Source: Chloroflexales bacterium (lineage in GTDB: Bacteria > Chloroflexota > Chloroflexia > Chloroflexales > Chloroflexaceae). From it: DNA of 7,880 bases. The stretch is from assembly GCA_013336035.1 (NCBI GenBank), contig JAAXUL010000342.1, positions 1 to 7,880 of the forward strand. Direction: 5' to 3'. Positions 1-5,492 of the stretch are shown here, in pieces. Each line of letters begins with the position of its first letter. Positions within the stretch are counted from its first letter, which is position 1. Both the position numbers and the translations under genes were made by a program. Under the pieces are notes generated by a model. It was not told where the DNA came from. It saw only the letters and a list, made by a program, of their open reading frames with translations, and did not search any database.

Positions 1-1099
1 GGCCCGCGTCAGGGAGGGTGGCCAGGAAGGCGCGGCGCTCCTCGATGGTGATCTCCGGCACGTAAACGCTCATCACGTTGCGCCCCTCGCGCACCGTGAA
101 GCAGCCGCGGCCAGGGAGTTCGTGCATAGGGATACCGCCGAGCTTACGGATCTCTTCCGGGCCCATGCCGATGTTCGGCTTCACCGCGTCCACGCTGTCC
201 TGGTAGCCGGCGAGGAACGTGCCGACCTGCGAGCGCCAGGCCGTCTCGCGCCCGGACAGGTTCTGGGTATCGACCATGTATGTGATGCCGGCCGCGCGCG
301 AGGTCTGCATCTCGCGGGTCAGCCACTGCTCAGCGTTGGGCAGCGCCTCCTCGAGGATAGAGAGCTCGGCGACGTAGACCAGGATGTGGGGCGGCCGCGC
401 CGCCGGGTGCAACTGCTCCCAGGCGATGACGCTGTGCCGGTCGAGCAGCCGCTGCCGCTCCTCACGTTCCTGTTTGAGGGCGGCCGCGGCCGCCTGCACG
501 GGGGCGATGTCTGCGCCCAGGACGGGCTCGCGCCAATTGTGCGTCTTGCCGCGCCACAGGGCACCGTCAACGACCTTGGGGTCGATGATGAAGACCCGGA
601 ACTGGGCGGGGGTGGCGCGCTTGCAGAGTTGGCCCATGATGAAGAAGGCCAGGCTCGTCTTGCCCCTGCCGCGCTTGCCGGTAACTGCGGCATTGCCGAA
701 CTCGGCGTCGCCCTCGCGGAGCGTGAAGCCGACGATGCCGGGCTGCTGATTCTTCTCCTCCCAGCCCACGGCGAAGGCAAAGGGGTCGCTGCTGGCCGGC
801 ACGATGCGCTCCAGGCGCTCGAGGGTCGGCCACATCCCTCCAGGCGCCTGGCGGTAGGGCTTCGAGCCATTCAGGCGCACGCCGAGGCGCTCACGGGCAT
901 CCTCCTTGAGGGCCCCGATGATCTGCTCGGTCTTCTGGATCGCCGCGTCTCGGGCGGCCAGCGCCATGTCCCGCTCCCTGGCCATCTGCTGGGCACGAAA
1001 AGACGCCGCATGCGCCTGGCGGCGCAGCGACCAGATGGTCACGCCAATGGCGGAGCCCACCAGCGCGACGACCAGAACGAGTTGCAGCAGCCCTTCCAT
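1..1099 (-). CDS. FtsK/SpoIIIE/TraB-like DNA translocase, 3' end outside window
   Basis: The reading frame starts at ATG 1099 behind a strong ribosome site (GAGGAGGGA, a few bases upstream) and stays open for 366 codons to the left edge, so the C-terminus is missing. An N-terminal membrane segment spans residues 4-25, followed by a charged, probably coiled-coil stretch at about 30-70. The RecA-like motor follows. Walker A is GKRGRGKT at 141-148. The FtsK-type strand IIDPK is at 171-175. The Walker B strand is ILVYVAEL at 239-246. The TQ-type sensor MVDTQN is at 275-280. Family members hydrolyse ATP to pump double-stranded DNA through a membrane pore in chromosome partition or in actinobacterial-style conjugation. 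The Walker B strand has Ala where FtsK normally has Asp, while the Glu is kept. It lies 13 bp behind the membrane-protein gene and is probably co-transcribed with it. The FtsK/HerA superfamily assignment is firm; a conjugative role is inferred from context. Confidence 0.85.
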   Translation of the reverse strand, partial: MEGLLQLVLVVALVGSAIGVTIWSLRRQAHAASFRAQQMARERDMALAARDAAIQKTEQIIGALKEDARERLGVRLNGSKPYRQAPGGMWPTLERLERIVPASSDPFAFAVGWEEKNQQPGIVGFTLREGDAEFGNAAVTGKRGRGKTSLAFFIMGQLCKRATPAQFRVFIIDPKVVDGALWRGKTHNWREPVLGADIAPVQAAAAALKQEREERQRLLDRHSVIAWEQLHPAARPPHILVYVAELSILEEALPNAEQWLTREMQTSRAAGITYMVDTQNLSGRETAWRSQVGTFLAGYQDSVDAVKPNIGMGPEEIRKLGGIPMHELPGRGCFTVREGRNVMSVYVPEITIEERRAFLATLPDAG

Positions 1100-1112
1100 G
1101 CGCTCCCTCCTC

Positions 1113-1916
1113 TCACGCCGCAGCGGGCCTCGGCCGAGCCCGCCACACCGCCATCATGCGCTGTCGGAAGCGCCTGATCACACGCTCCGGGACGAGAGCA
1201 ATAAGCCCTCCGACGATGAGCAATGTGACTGCCACGGTTGTCCACTCCGGGGCAGGCTTTCCGCCGATCGCTGCGATAAGGGGCCACCATTCCAGGATCG
1301 ACTTCGGCAGCGTCCCCAGCATCTCTACGCTCCCGGCCTGGACGAAGCTGGCGATGATACCGTTCACCGTCGTTCCCGCGTCGACTAACAGGAATAAGAT
1401 GCCGAACCCGAATGCCCAGGGGTCGAAGCCGCCGCGCCACAGGTTCTGCTCGCCCTTCGAGATTCCGACGTGGATGATGAAGGCAATGATGGGGTTGGCG
1501 ATGACAGGCCCAAGAAACGGGATCCAGCTGAGCGTCCCGAGGCCCTGGACGGTGAACAGGGCGTTGCCCCCCCAGAGCGTCCAGCCAAGCCCCCAGACGA
1601 AGGACTCGGCGATCATCCGGTCGCGCCAGTCGTTGGCATCGCGGAAATACTGGAGCTCCGGCTCGTCGAGGTCGACCTCGGGTGCTTTGCGCCGGCGCTG
1701 CCGCCGCGGTTGCGGATCCGCCTCTGCAGCGGGTGCGGCCGGTGCAGGAGCGGGAGCCGGCGCGGCTACGCGCTCCTCGGGCGCCCGAAAATCAAAAAGA
1801 TCGGCGAGCACCTGGGCGGCCGGTTTGCGAGCTAGCTGGCCGTCTCGCGGATCGTCTGGCTGCGGCGGCGGACGGTAGCGAAGGTCGTCGCCCCCTTCGT
1901 TCTCCCGGAACGGCAT
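1113..1916 (-). CDS. multi-pass membrane protein of putative DNA-transfer operon
   Basis: This 267-aa protein starts at ATG 1916, with AAAGG about 10 bases upstream. Residues 1-100 are a soluble, low-complexity N-terminus with an Ala-Pro tract (51-64) and a basic patch (RRQRRRK, 71-77). Three to four hydrophobic segments follow at about 104-125, 130-152, 167-192 and 226-243, then a short basic tail. This predicts an inner-membrane protein with a long cytoplasmic arm. I do not recognise a named family. It sits directly upstream of the FtsK-like translocase (13-bp gap) and downstream of the HTH regulator. Inference: it may anchor or form a channel for the translocase, or recruit it. There are no catalytic motifs. 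The coding call is strong because the hydrophobic pattern is coherent and the ribosome site of the next gene follows its stop. Confidence 0.8.
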   Translation of the reverse strand: MPFRENEGGDDLRYRPPPQPDDPRDGQLARKPAAQVLADLFDFRAPEERVAAPAPAPAPAAPAAEADPQPRRQRRRKAPEVDLDEPELQYFRDANDWRDRMIAESFVWGLGWTLWGGNALFTVQGLGTLSWIPFLGPVIANPIIAFIIHVGISKGEQNLWRGGFDPWAFGFGILFLLVDAGTTVNGIIASFVQAGSVEMLGTLPKSILEWWPLIAAIGGKPAPEWTTVAVTLLIVGGLIALVPERVIRRFRQRMMAVWRARPRPAAA

Positions 1917-2002
1917 CGACGTGCTGCCTTTCTGACGGGCTGCCCAGAGATGGTATCCTTACTGCCGGCAAGGCCGAAGCGTGCTGCCCGGCCGAGCCCG
2001 CC

Positions 2003-2033
2003 CCAGGACGACGCCTGCTACGCGTCGTCCTGG
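2003..2033. terminator. 12-bp perfect hairpin at end of HTH gene
   Basis: CCAGGACGACGC (2003-2014) is exactly complementary to GCGTCGTCCTGG (2022-2033), with a 7-base loop. The loop contains the TAG stop of the minus-strand HTH gene. Read on the plus strand, the stem is followed by the T-rich stretch TCTTCCTTTT, like an intrinsic terminator. Read on the minus strand it is followed by G/C-rich sequence with no U-tract. It could block antisense transcription, stabilise the 3' end of the regulator mRNA, or attenuate read-through into the membrane-protein gene. Confidence 0.6.
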
Positions 2034-2299
2034 TCTTCCTTTTCCACCTCGAACAGCGTGCGGAAACTGTCCTCCTCGGCAGTAGACGTCAGGTGAGCGT
2101 AGGCGCGGGCCAGCTTCCAGGCCGTCCGTCCCTGGATAGTCCCGTTGCGGCCGTAGCGCTCCGGGTTCAGCGCGCGTGTCAGGACGCTCCGATTCACCCC
2201 CGCTTCGCGTGCTAGGCCGGCGATCGAGACCCCGGCCTGGTCGAGCGTAGCGCGGACATTGTCGCGCAATGGGTACTTTGCCGCTGTGCCTGATGCCAT
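2018..2299 (-). CDS. small XRE/Cro-like HTH transcriptional regulator
   Basis: This is a 93-aa protein read from ATG 2299. A helix-turn-helix is visible at residues 24-45 (VSIAGLAREAGVNRSVLTRALN), with the Ala/Gly turn typical of Cro/CI-type domains. A helical stretch follows (TAWKLARAYAHL, 59-70), then an acidic tail (EVEKEDQDDA). The frame also opens further up to GTG 2347, but a good promoter (-10 at 2336-2341) would start transcription near 2329, downstream of that codon, so the ATG is preferred. No strong Shine-Dalgarno precedes it. The leader and start codon lie in 10-bp tandem repeats that are a plausible autoregulatory operator. It is followed after about 100 bp by the membrane-protein and FtsK-like genes, so it may control transfer functions. 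Confidence 0.75.
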   Translation of the reverse strand: MASGTAAKYPLRDNVRATLDQAGVSIAGLAREAGVNRSVLTRALNPERYGRNGTIQGRTAWKLARAYAHLTSTAEEDSFRTLFEVEKEDQDDA

Positions 2300-2324
2300 C
2301 TGGTGCCATCTGGTGCCAATTTGG
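2294..2324. repeat. 10-bp tandem repeats over start of HTH gene, candidate operator
   Basis: TGCCATCTGG occurs twice head to tail (2294-2303, 2304-2313), followed by the related TGCCAATTTGG (2314-2324). The 10-base period puts each copy on the same face of the helix. The block covers the start codon (2299) and the presumed 5' leader of the HTH gene, as expected for a repressor site of a self-regulating XRE protein. Binding by this protein is inferred. Confidence 0.5.
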
Positions 2325-2335
2325 ACGTCCCGGCG

Positions 2336-2364
2336 AGTATAGCACACGCCCGTTGCAGCGGCAA
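2336..2364 (-). promoter_or_regulatory. promoter of the HTH gene (extended -10)
   Basis: On the minus strand TTGCCG (2364-2359) is followed, after exactly 17 bases, by TATACT (2341-2336), itself preceded by TGC to give the extended -10 TGCTATACT. The expected start of transcription is near 2329, about 30 bases before ATG 2299. The -35 region overlaps the 11-bp hairpin and one copy of the 30-bp direct repeat. Confidence 0.65.
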
Positions 2365-2371
2365 CGGGCGT
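2346..2371. repeat. 11-bp perfect inverted repeat over the HTH promoter
   Basis: ACGCCCGTTGC (2346-2356) and GCAACGGGCGT (2361-2371) are exact complements with a 4-base loop. It covers the -35 box and spacer of the HTH promoter, so it may be an operator. It is also placed where the right end of the TnpB element could lie. No U-tract follows it on the minus strand; on the plus strand it is followed by only TTCC. Confidence 0.55.
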
Positions 2372-2456
2372 TTCCGTGATACTGCGCTATGATCCAGATG
2401 CCGCTCGCGGGATGAAGGCGATTGTCGCGGCAACGGGCGTTTCCGTGACACTGCGC
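2358..2456. repeat. 30-bp direct repeat pair with 39-bp spacer, next to tnpB 3' end
   Basis: Copies at 2358-2387 and 2427-2456 differ at a single base (T versus C); both begin GCGGCAACGGGCG. Each copy can fold into a short imperfect stem around AACG/CGTT. The second copy begins three bases beyond the tnpB stop; the first overlaps the HTH promoter. Possible meanings are a duplicated element right end, a repeated operator, or a two-repeat CRISPR-like relic. No cas gene is present. Confidence 0.7.
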
Positions 2457-2459
2457 GCC

Positions 2460-3626
2460 CTACTGAGGTGCGGCTTCTCGTTCTAACGAACGAGCTACAT
2501 TCCCGGTGTCGCGGGAACTACGGCGGAACGGCCGCCGATACTTGGTAGAGCGTGGCTGGATGTGCCCATACGAGCCGAACAGCGCTTTGCTCTCCTGATT
2601 GACCGCGCCATTGGCATCTCGGTGGCACACGAGCCCGCACGCGGCACACCGATAGGTGCGGCCTCGGGGCTTGTTCTGCGCGCCACAACCACAGCACGTC
2701 TTACTTGAATACGCCTCGTTCTGGCGTTCGAGAGTGATGCCTTCGGCAGCCAGTTTGTAGGTGAGGTACTGAATCTGCCGCCCGTGTGACCAGCCAGACA
2801 CTTTCTGCTGATTGGTAGCGCTCAGGCGCTTCCCCTTTCCGACATTGCGTACATCGCCCACCACTAGCCGCCTCGCTTTTTCGTCCTTCGCATAAGTGGT
2901 AATGGCGCGGGTGATCTTGTGCTCAATGTCACGCCGCTGTCGGTTGTTGCGGGCCAGTAAGAACGTTTTGCGGCGATGTAACCGCCTCCAACGGCGAGAA
3001 CCTCGCTTCAATCGGCTCTGGCGGGCTTGCAGGCTGGCGAGGCGCTTGTAACGATACTGGTTCAGTGCTCGCAAATCGCGAGCGGAGAAGATCACTACGT
3101 CACCAGCCTCATTCGCTACCGCAGCCGGGTGGATCTCGCCAAGATCGGCGGCAAGGGTTTGCTCGCCTGGTGCTCCGGGTGGCTCACATCTATCATCCAC
3201 GACCAGGTGCCATTGGTAGCGGTGGCCCACCCGATCATAGACCAGGCGCATCTCGACAAAGGAAGCTGGTGGGAGGGTAGCCAGGGCAGGCGGCAGAGCC
3301 ACTGTGATTGGCTCTAGCCCGCGAGCACGGGCAAGCAGAAGCTGCCTGTCTCGCATCCGGATGCCCGTATGCTTCCAGATGGTCGGGCGGTAGAACTTTC
3401 GCTTGTGGGGGTACTTCGCGCCCTGCGAACGGTTAGCCTTTGCGGTCTTGCATGCCTTGTGAAACGCCTGCTGTGCCGCATCCCGACTATGAGCGTGCAG
3501 GGTGGTGGACGATAGGAGATCACCCAGGCGCTCAGATGCGCCGGGACTGAGCCAGATGCCCTGCCGTCGATATATCCGGCGGATGAACTCCAGGTCGAGC
3601 GGCGCACTGATCGTCTCGGTCTGCCA
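2460..3626 (-). pseudogene. tnpB: TnpB-family (IS200/IS605 OrfB) RNA-guided nuclease, start lost
   Basis: The frame is open from a TAA at 3711-3713 to TAG at 2460-2462. Recognisable TnpB-like sequence begins near 3626, about 388 residues. No ATG, GTG or TTG occurs in frame until ATG 3356, which would give only 298 aa and drop the N-terminal domain. The gene therefore looks 5'-damaged, or uses an unusual start. Numbering from ATG 3356, the RuvC-I Asp is D71 (AADLG) and the zinc ribbon is C221/C224 with C237/C240. The RuvC-III Asp is D247 (HRDANGAVN). The RuvC-II strand reads LVVGDV, with Gly167 where Glu is usual. E214 in NEAYSSKT might take over. TnpB proteins cut DNA guided by an RNA made from the element's right end. 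No TnpA transposase is present. Family call is certain; activity is doubtful. Confidence 0.85.
2477..2494 (-). ncRNA. hairpin in tnpB 3' end, possible omega-RNA scaffold stem
   Basis: CTCGTTC (2477-2483) pairs exactly with GAACGAG (2488-2494) around a 4-base loop, inside the last codons of tnpB. Guide (omega/reRNA) scaffolds of TnpB elements usually overlap the 3' end of the gene and run to the element's right end, so this stem, together with the stretch to about 2427, is where such an RNA would lie. Its 3' boundary cannot be set from this sequence alone. Confidence 0.35.
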
Positions 3627-3788
3627 GGGGTGGCGGGGGTGTTGACGCGAAGTGTCGGCGCGAAGCGCTTTCGCCGTTGAGCACGGCGACCTCGACCGCG
3701 TCGTCGGCGATTACTGTCACCTCGCCCTCCCACCAGCGGCCGCGGTCGCCGTCCCACACCTGGACTGGTCGCCGATCTCGAGCTGCAT
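3532..3788 (-). pseudogene. remnant of small protein gene, frameshifted and overlapping tnpB
   Basis: ATG 3788 has an excellent ribosome site (GAGGAGG, 5 bases upstream) and reads MQLEIGDQ, but then runs into a stop after 15 more codons. Restoring one base after codon 8 (CAG-TC-CAG to CAG-GTC-CAG) joins it to a frame reading VWDGDRGRWWEGEVTVIADD and on to the stop at 3532. The repaired product is 85 aa. Its first 45 or so residues alternate hydrophobic and charged residues like a small SH3-like beta-barrel. After about residue 50 the sequence turns Pro-rich and overlaps the start of the TnpB frame in another phase, so the original C-terminus was probably replaced when the TnpB element arrived. 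Function unknown. Confidence 0.5.
3657..3675. repeat. imperfect palindrome at the junction before tnpB
   Basis: GGCGCGAAGCGCTTTCGCC is a near-palindrome with single-base slips. It lies where the small frameshifted gene gives way to TnpB-like coding. IS200/IS605 elements carry subterminal hairpins, so this could mark a left end, but nothing else fixes the boundary. Confidence 0.25.
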
Positions 3789-3804
3789 CGCGTCCTCCTC
3801 GTGG

Positions 3805-3942
3805 GGTTATCTGCCTGCCTGAGCAGCCCTAGCCACGCCGAGCGGCACCGGCGCAGAGCGCGCAGTGTCGCCGCGTGCGGCGATCAGGACCCGTGCCGCC
3901 GGCGCTGCGGCGTGGCACGCTCAGTCGGGCAGGCAGACAACC
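3805..3942. other. nested inverted-repeat element, candidate structured RNA or leader
   Basis: About 138 bases fold into a coaxial series of stems. From the outside: GGTT/AACC (3805-3808 with 3939-3942); TCTGCCTGCC/GGCAGGCAGA (3810-3819 with 3928-3937); TGAG/CTCA (3820-3823 with 3920-3923). Next are GCCACGCCG/CGGCGTGGC (3832-3840 with 3908-3916) and GCGGCAC/GTGCCGC (3842-3848 with 3893-3899). The apical hairpin is TCGCCG/CGGCGA (3868-3873 with 3878-3883). About 40 base pairs are formed, all Watson-Crick, with an asymmetric right-hand bulge at 3900-3907. On the minus strand it ends a few bases before the ribosome site of the broken gene at 3788, so it may be a cis-regulatory leader. It may equally be a free RNA, a small mobile palindromic element, or a DNA hairpin site. 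I recognise no known RNA class. The remaining gap up to 4044 shows nothing clear. Confidence 0.6.
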
Positions 3943-4044
3943 GCACACGAGGAGGTAGGGCAGCGAGCGCGAACAGGGCCAGGATGCGGAAGACAGTCGG
4001 TGCCGTGAAGGGCGAGGGCGGTCAGAGCGCGCCACCGCGAGGCC

Positions 4045-4998
4045 CTACTCGGTGCGCCGAGGCCGATACTGGAGACTCTCCGCCAGGTGCGCCGGGCCGA
4101 TCATGTTCGCGCCAGCGAGATCGGCGATCGTGCGGGCGACCTGCAGCACACGGTGATAGCCCCCAGCCGAGAGGTTGAGCTGGCGCACCGCCGCCTTCAT
4201 CAGGCTCTGCCCGGCCCCGTCGAGGGCGCAGTGTTCGCGGAGCTCGGCGAGCGAGAGCATCGCGTTCGCCCGCCAGGTCGTGCAGCCCGTGTTTCGCTTC
4301 GCCTGCATGCGCCAGGCTGCGGCGACCCGGTCACGAACGGCGGCCGACGGCTCGCCCAGGCGGTGGCTCGACAGGCGCTCATAGCTCAGCCGGGGCACCT
4401 CGACATGGATGGCGATGCGCTCCAGGAGCTGTGGGCGTAGCTTCGCCCACCAGCGCGCGACCAGGGCGGGGCTGCAGGTGCAGGTTCGCTCAGGGTCGCC
4501 CTGCCAGCCGCAGGGGCAGGGCCGGGCGGTCGCCACAAGCATGAAGTTGGCCGGCAGCACGCTCGTCGCCGTGGCGCGGCTGAGGGTCACCGTGCCGTCG
4601 TCGAGCACCGTGGCCAGCCGTTCGAGCACGGCGTGGAAGGCCGGCAGGTCGTCGAGCAGCAGGACACCGGTATGGGCCTGCGTGACTAGGCCGGGGCGAA
4701 CGCGCCCGGCGCCGCCGCCGAACATCGTCGCGAGGGAGCACCCCCCGGTCGGAGCGAGGGTCGGGCGCGAGCGGGGCAGCGGGCTATCATGCGCCGGCGC
4801 CTCGGCCGTAGTGGAACTGGCGGGCGGCAGGAGCCCGGGGAGCGCCCGCGCGAGCAGTGTCTTGCCCGCCCCAGGCGCGCCGACAAGGAACACATGGTGC
4901 CCACCCGCTGCCGCAACCTCCAGGGCGCGCTTCACATGCTCCTGGCCCTTGATGTTCTGAAGGTCCACCAGGCTGTCTGGGATAGCCACGTCAGTCAT
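4045..4998 (-). CDS. ComM/YifB-type Mg-chelatase-like AAA+ ATPase lacking N-terminal domain
   Basis: This 317-aa protein starts at ATG 4998, with AAGGAGA about 8 bases upstream. It matches the AAA+ half of ComM/YifB. The entry motif NIKGQEHVKRALE spans 15-27, Walker A GAPGAGKT 40-47 and Walker B VLLLDD 112-117. The cysteine signature has pairs C161/C163 and C173/C175. The C-terminal signature LSAGGYHRVLQVARTIADL spans 276-294, followed by HLAESLQYR. The roughly 200-residue Lon-like N-terminal domain of normal ComM (about 500 aa) is absent; the preceding frame is open but has no similarity to it. ComM is a branch-migration helicase in natural transformation. A free ATPase half may use a different partner. 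Departures from the family are LDD for LDE, RPCPCG for NPCPCG, and RIA for RID. It is co-directional with the 5190-5492 gene, 191 bp upstream. Confidence 0.85.
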   Translation of the reverse strand: MTDVAIPDSLVDLQNIKGQEHVKRALEVAAAGGHHVFLVGAPGAGKTLLARALPGLLPPASSTTAEAPAHDSPLPRSRPTLAPTGGCSLATMFGGGAGRVRPGLVTQAHTGVLLLDDLPAFHAVLERLATVLDDGTVTLSRATATSVLPANFMLVATARPCPCGWQGDPERTCTCSPALVARWWAKLRPQLLERIAIHVEVPRLSYERLSSHRLGEPSAAVRDRVAAAWRMQAKRNTGCTTWRANAMLSLAELREHCALDGAGQSLMKAAVRQLNLSAGGYHRVLQVARTIADLAGANMIGPAHLAESLQYRPRRTE

Positions 4999-5189
4999 AG
5001 GGATTGTCTCCTTTGCGATGCGCCAGCCGTACCCAGCAAGCGCACCGCGCCACCGGCGCGGTAGGCACAAGGGAGCCATGCCTGCCCTATGAGAAGCGAG
5101 CGGGCGAGCGAGGGAGCAGGGGCGAGCCTGGACCTCAACGCCTTGCGCCGCCTGCAAGGCATCGAGGCCCAGACAGAAGACAGGGGCGA
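4999..5189. other. 191-bp intergenic gap with two hairpins
   Basis: No gene is supported here. The stem ACCGCGCC/GGCGCGGT (5044-5051 with 5055-5062) has a 3-base loop. The stem GCCTTGC/GCAAGGC (5140-5146 with 5154-5160) has a 7-base loop and lies just after the stop of the upstream gene. Neither is followed by a U-tract on the minus strand, so they are weak terminator candidates or leader structures of the ATPase gene. I see no convincing promoter. Confidence 0.4.
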
Positions 5190-5492
5190 TCAGATCAGGC
5201 AGGCGCACACGTAGACCGTGACGTAGCGCAGCTGCACTGCCCGGCTCGGCGCGCTGACTACCCCGGCGGCGACGAGGGCGTCGAGCATGCCCTCGTTCTC
5301 GGAGTAGTCCTTGACGATCACCTCGCCGGGCGCCAGGGAGATCTCGGGGATGTTGACCGTCGCGACGGCGACAGGCTCGCCGTCGCGGGTGTCCTTGAGC
5401 AGCAGGCCGATCCGATTGACGCCGCCCTGGCAGTACTGCTGCTTCTCGACCCGGCACGTCCAGCCGCGAAAGGTCACGCGAACAGGGGCCAT
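5190..5492 (-). CDS. small DUF4313-like phage/plasmid protein
   Basis: This 100-aa protein starts at ATG 5492 with a near-ideal ribosome site (AGAGGAGG, 5 bases upstream). The signature stretch is ATVNIPEISLAPGEVIVKDY followed by SENEGMLDALVAAGVV, then a C-terminal beta segment (YVTVYVCACLI). From memory this pattern (a TVNIP strand, then KDYSENEGM and a helix) belongs to uncharacterised small proteins of phages and plasmids filed under DUF4313. No catalytic motif, signal or membrane segment is present. It is the first minus-strand gene after the structured 384-bp non-coding region and is followed by the Mg-chelatase-like ATPase. Its role is unknown; its phylogenetic habit supports a mobile-element origin for this window. 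Confidence 0.75.
   Translation of the reverse strand: MAPVRVTFRGWTCRVEKQQYCQGGVNRIGLLLKDTRDGEPVAVATVNIPEISLAPGEVIVKDYSENEGMLDALVAAGVVSAPSRAVQLRYVTVYVCACLI

Noticed and set aside
122..1177. Long plus-strand open frame (351 codons)
   Set aside because: It is antisense to the FtsK-like gene, whose motifs and ribosome site are clear; the plus-strand product is Arg/Gly/Leu-rich with no domain. High G+C makes such shadows common.
2300..2347. GTG 2347 as start of the HTH gene
   Set aside because: The codon lies upstream of the expected transcription start of the only good promoter, and the extra residues show no domain feature.
2212..2451. 79-codon minus-strand frame with an internal SRKRPLP repeat
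   Set aside because: The repetition merely reflects the 30-bp direct repeat in the DNA; the frame overlaps the HTH gene and promoter and has no ribosome site.
2358..2456. CRISPR array
   Set aside because: Only two repeats and one spacer, no leader and no cas genes; position next to tnpB and a promoter gives simpler explanations.
3801..4178. Plus-strand 125-codon frame across the structured element
   Set aside because: Low-complexity, Arg-rich product, no ribosome site, and it overlaps the end of the ATPase gene antisense.
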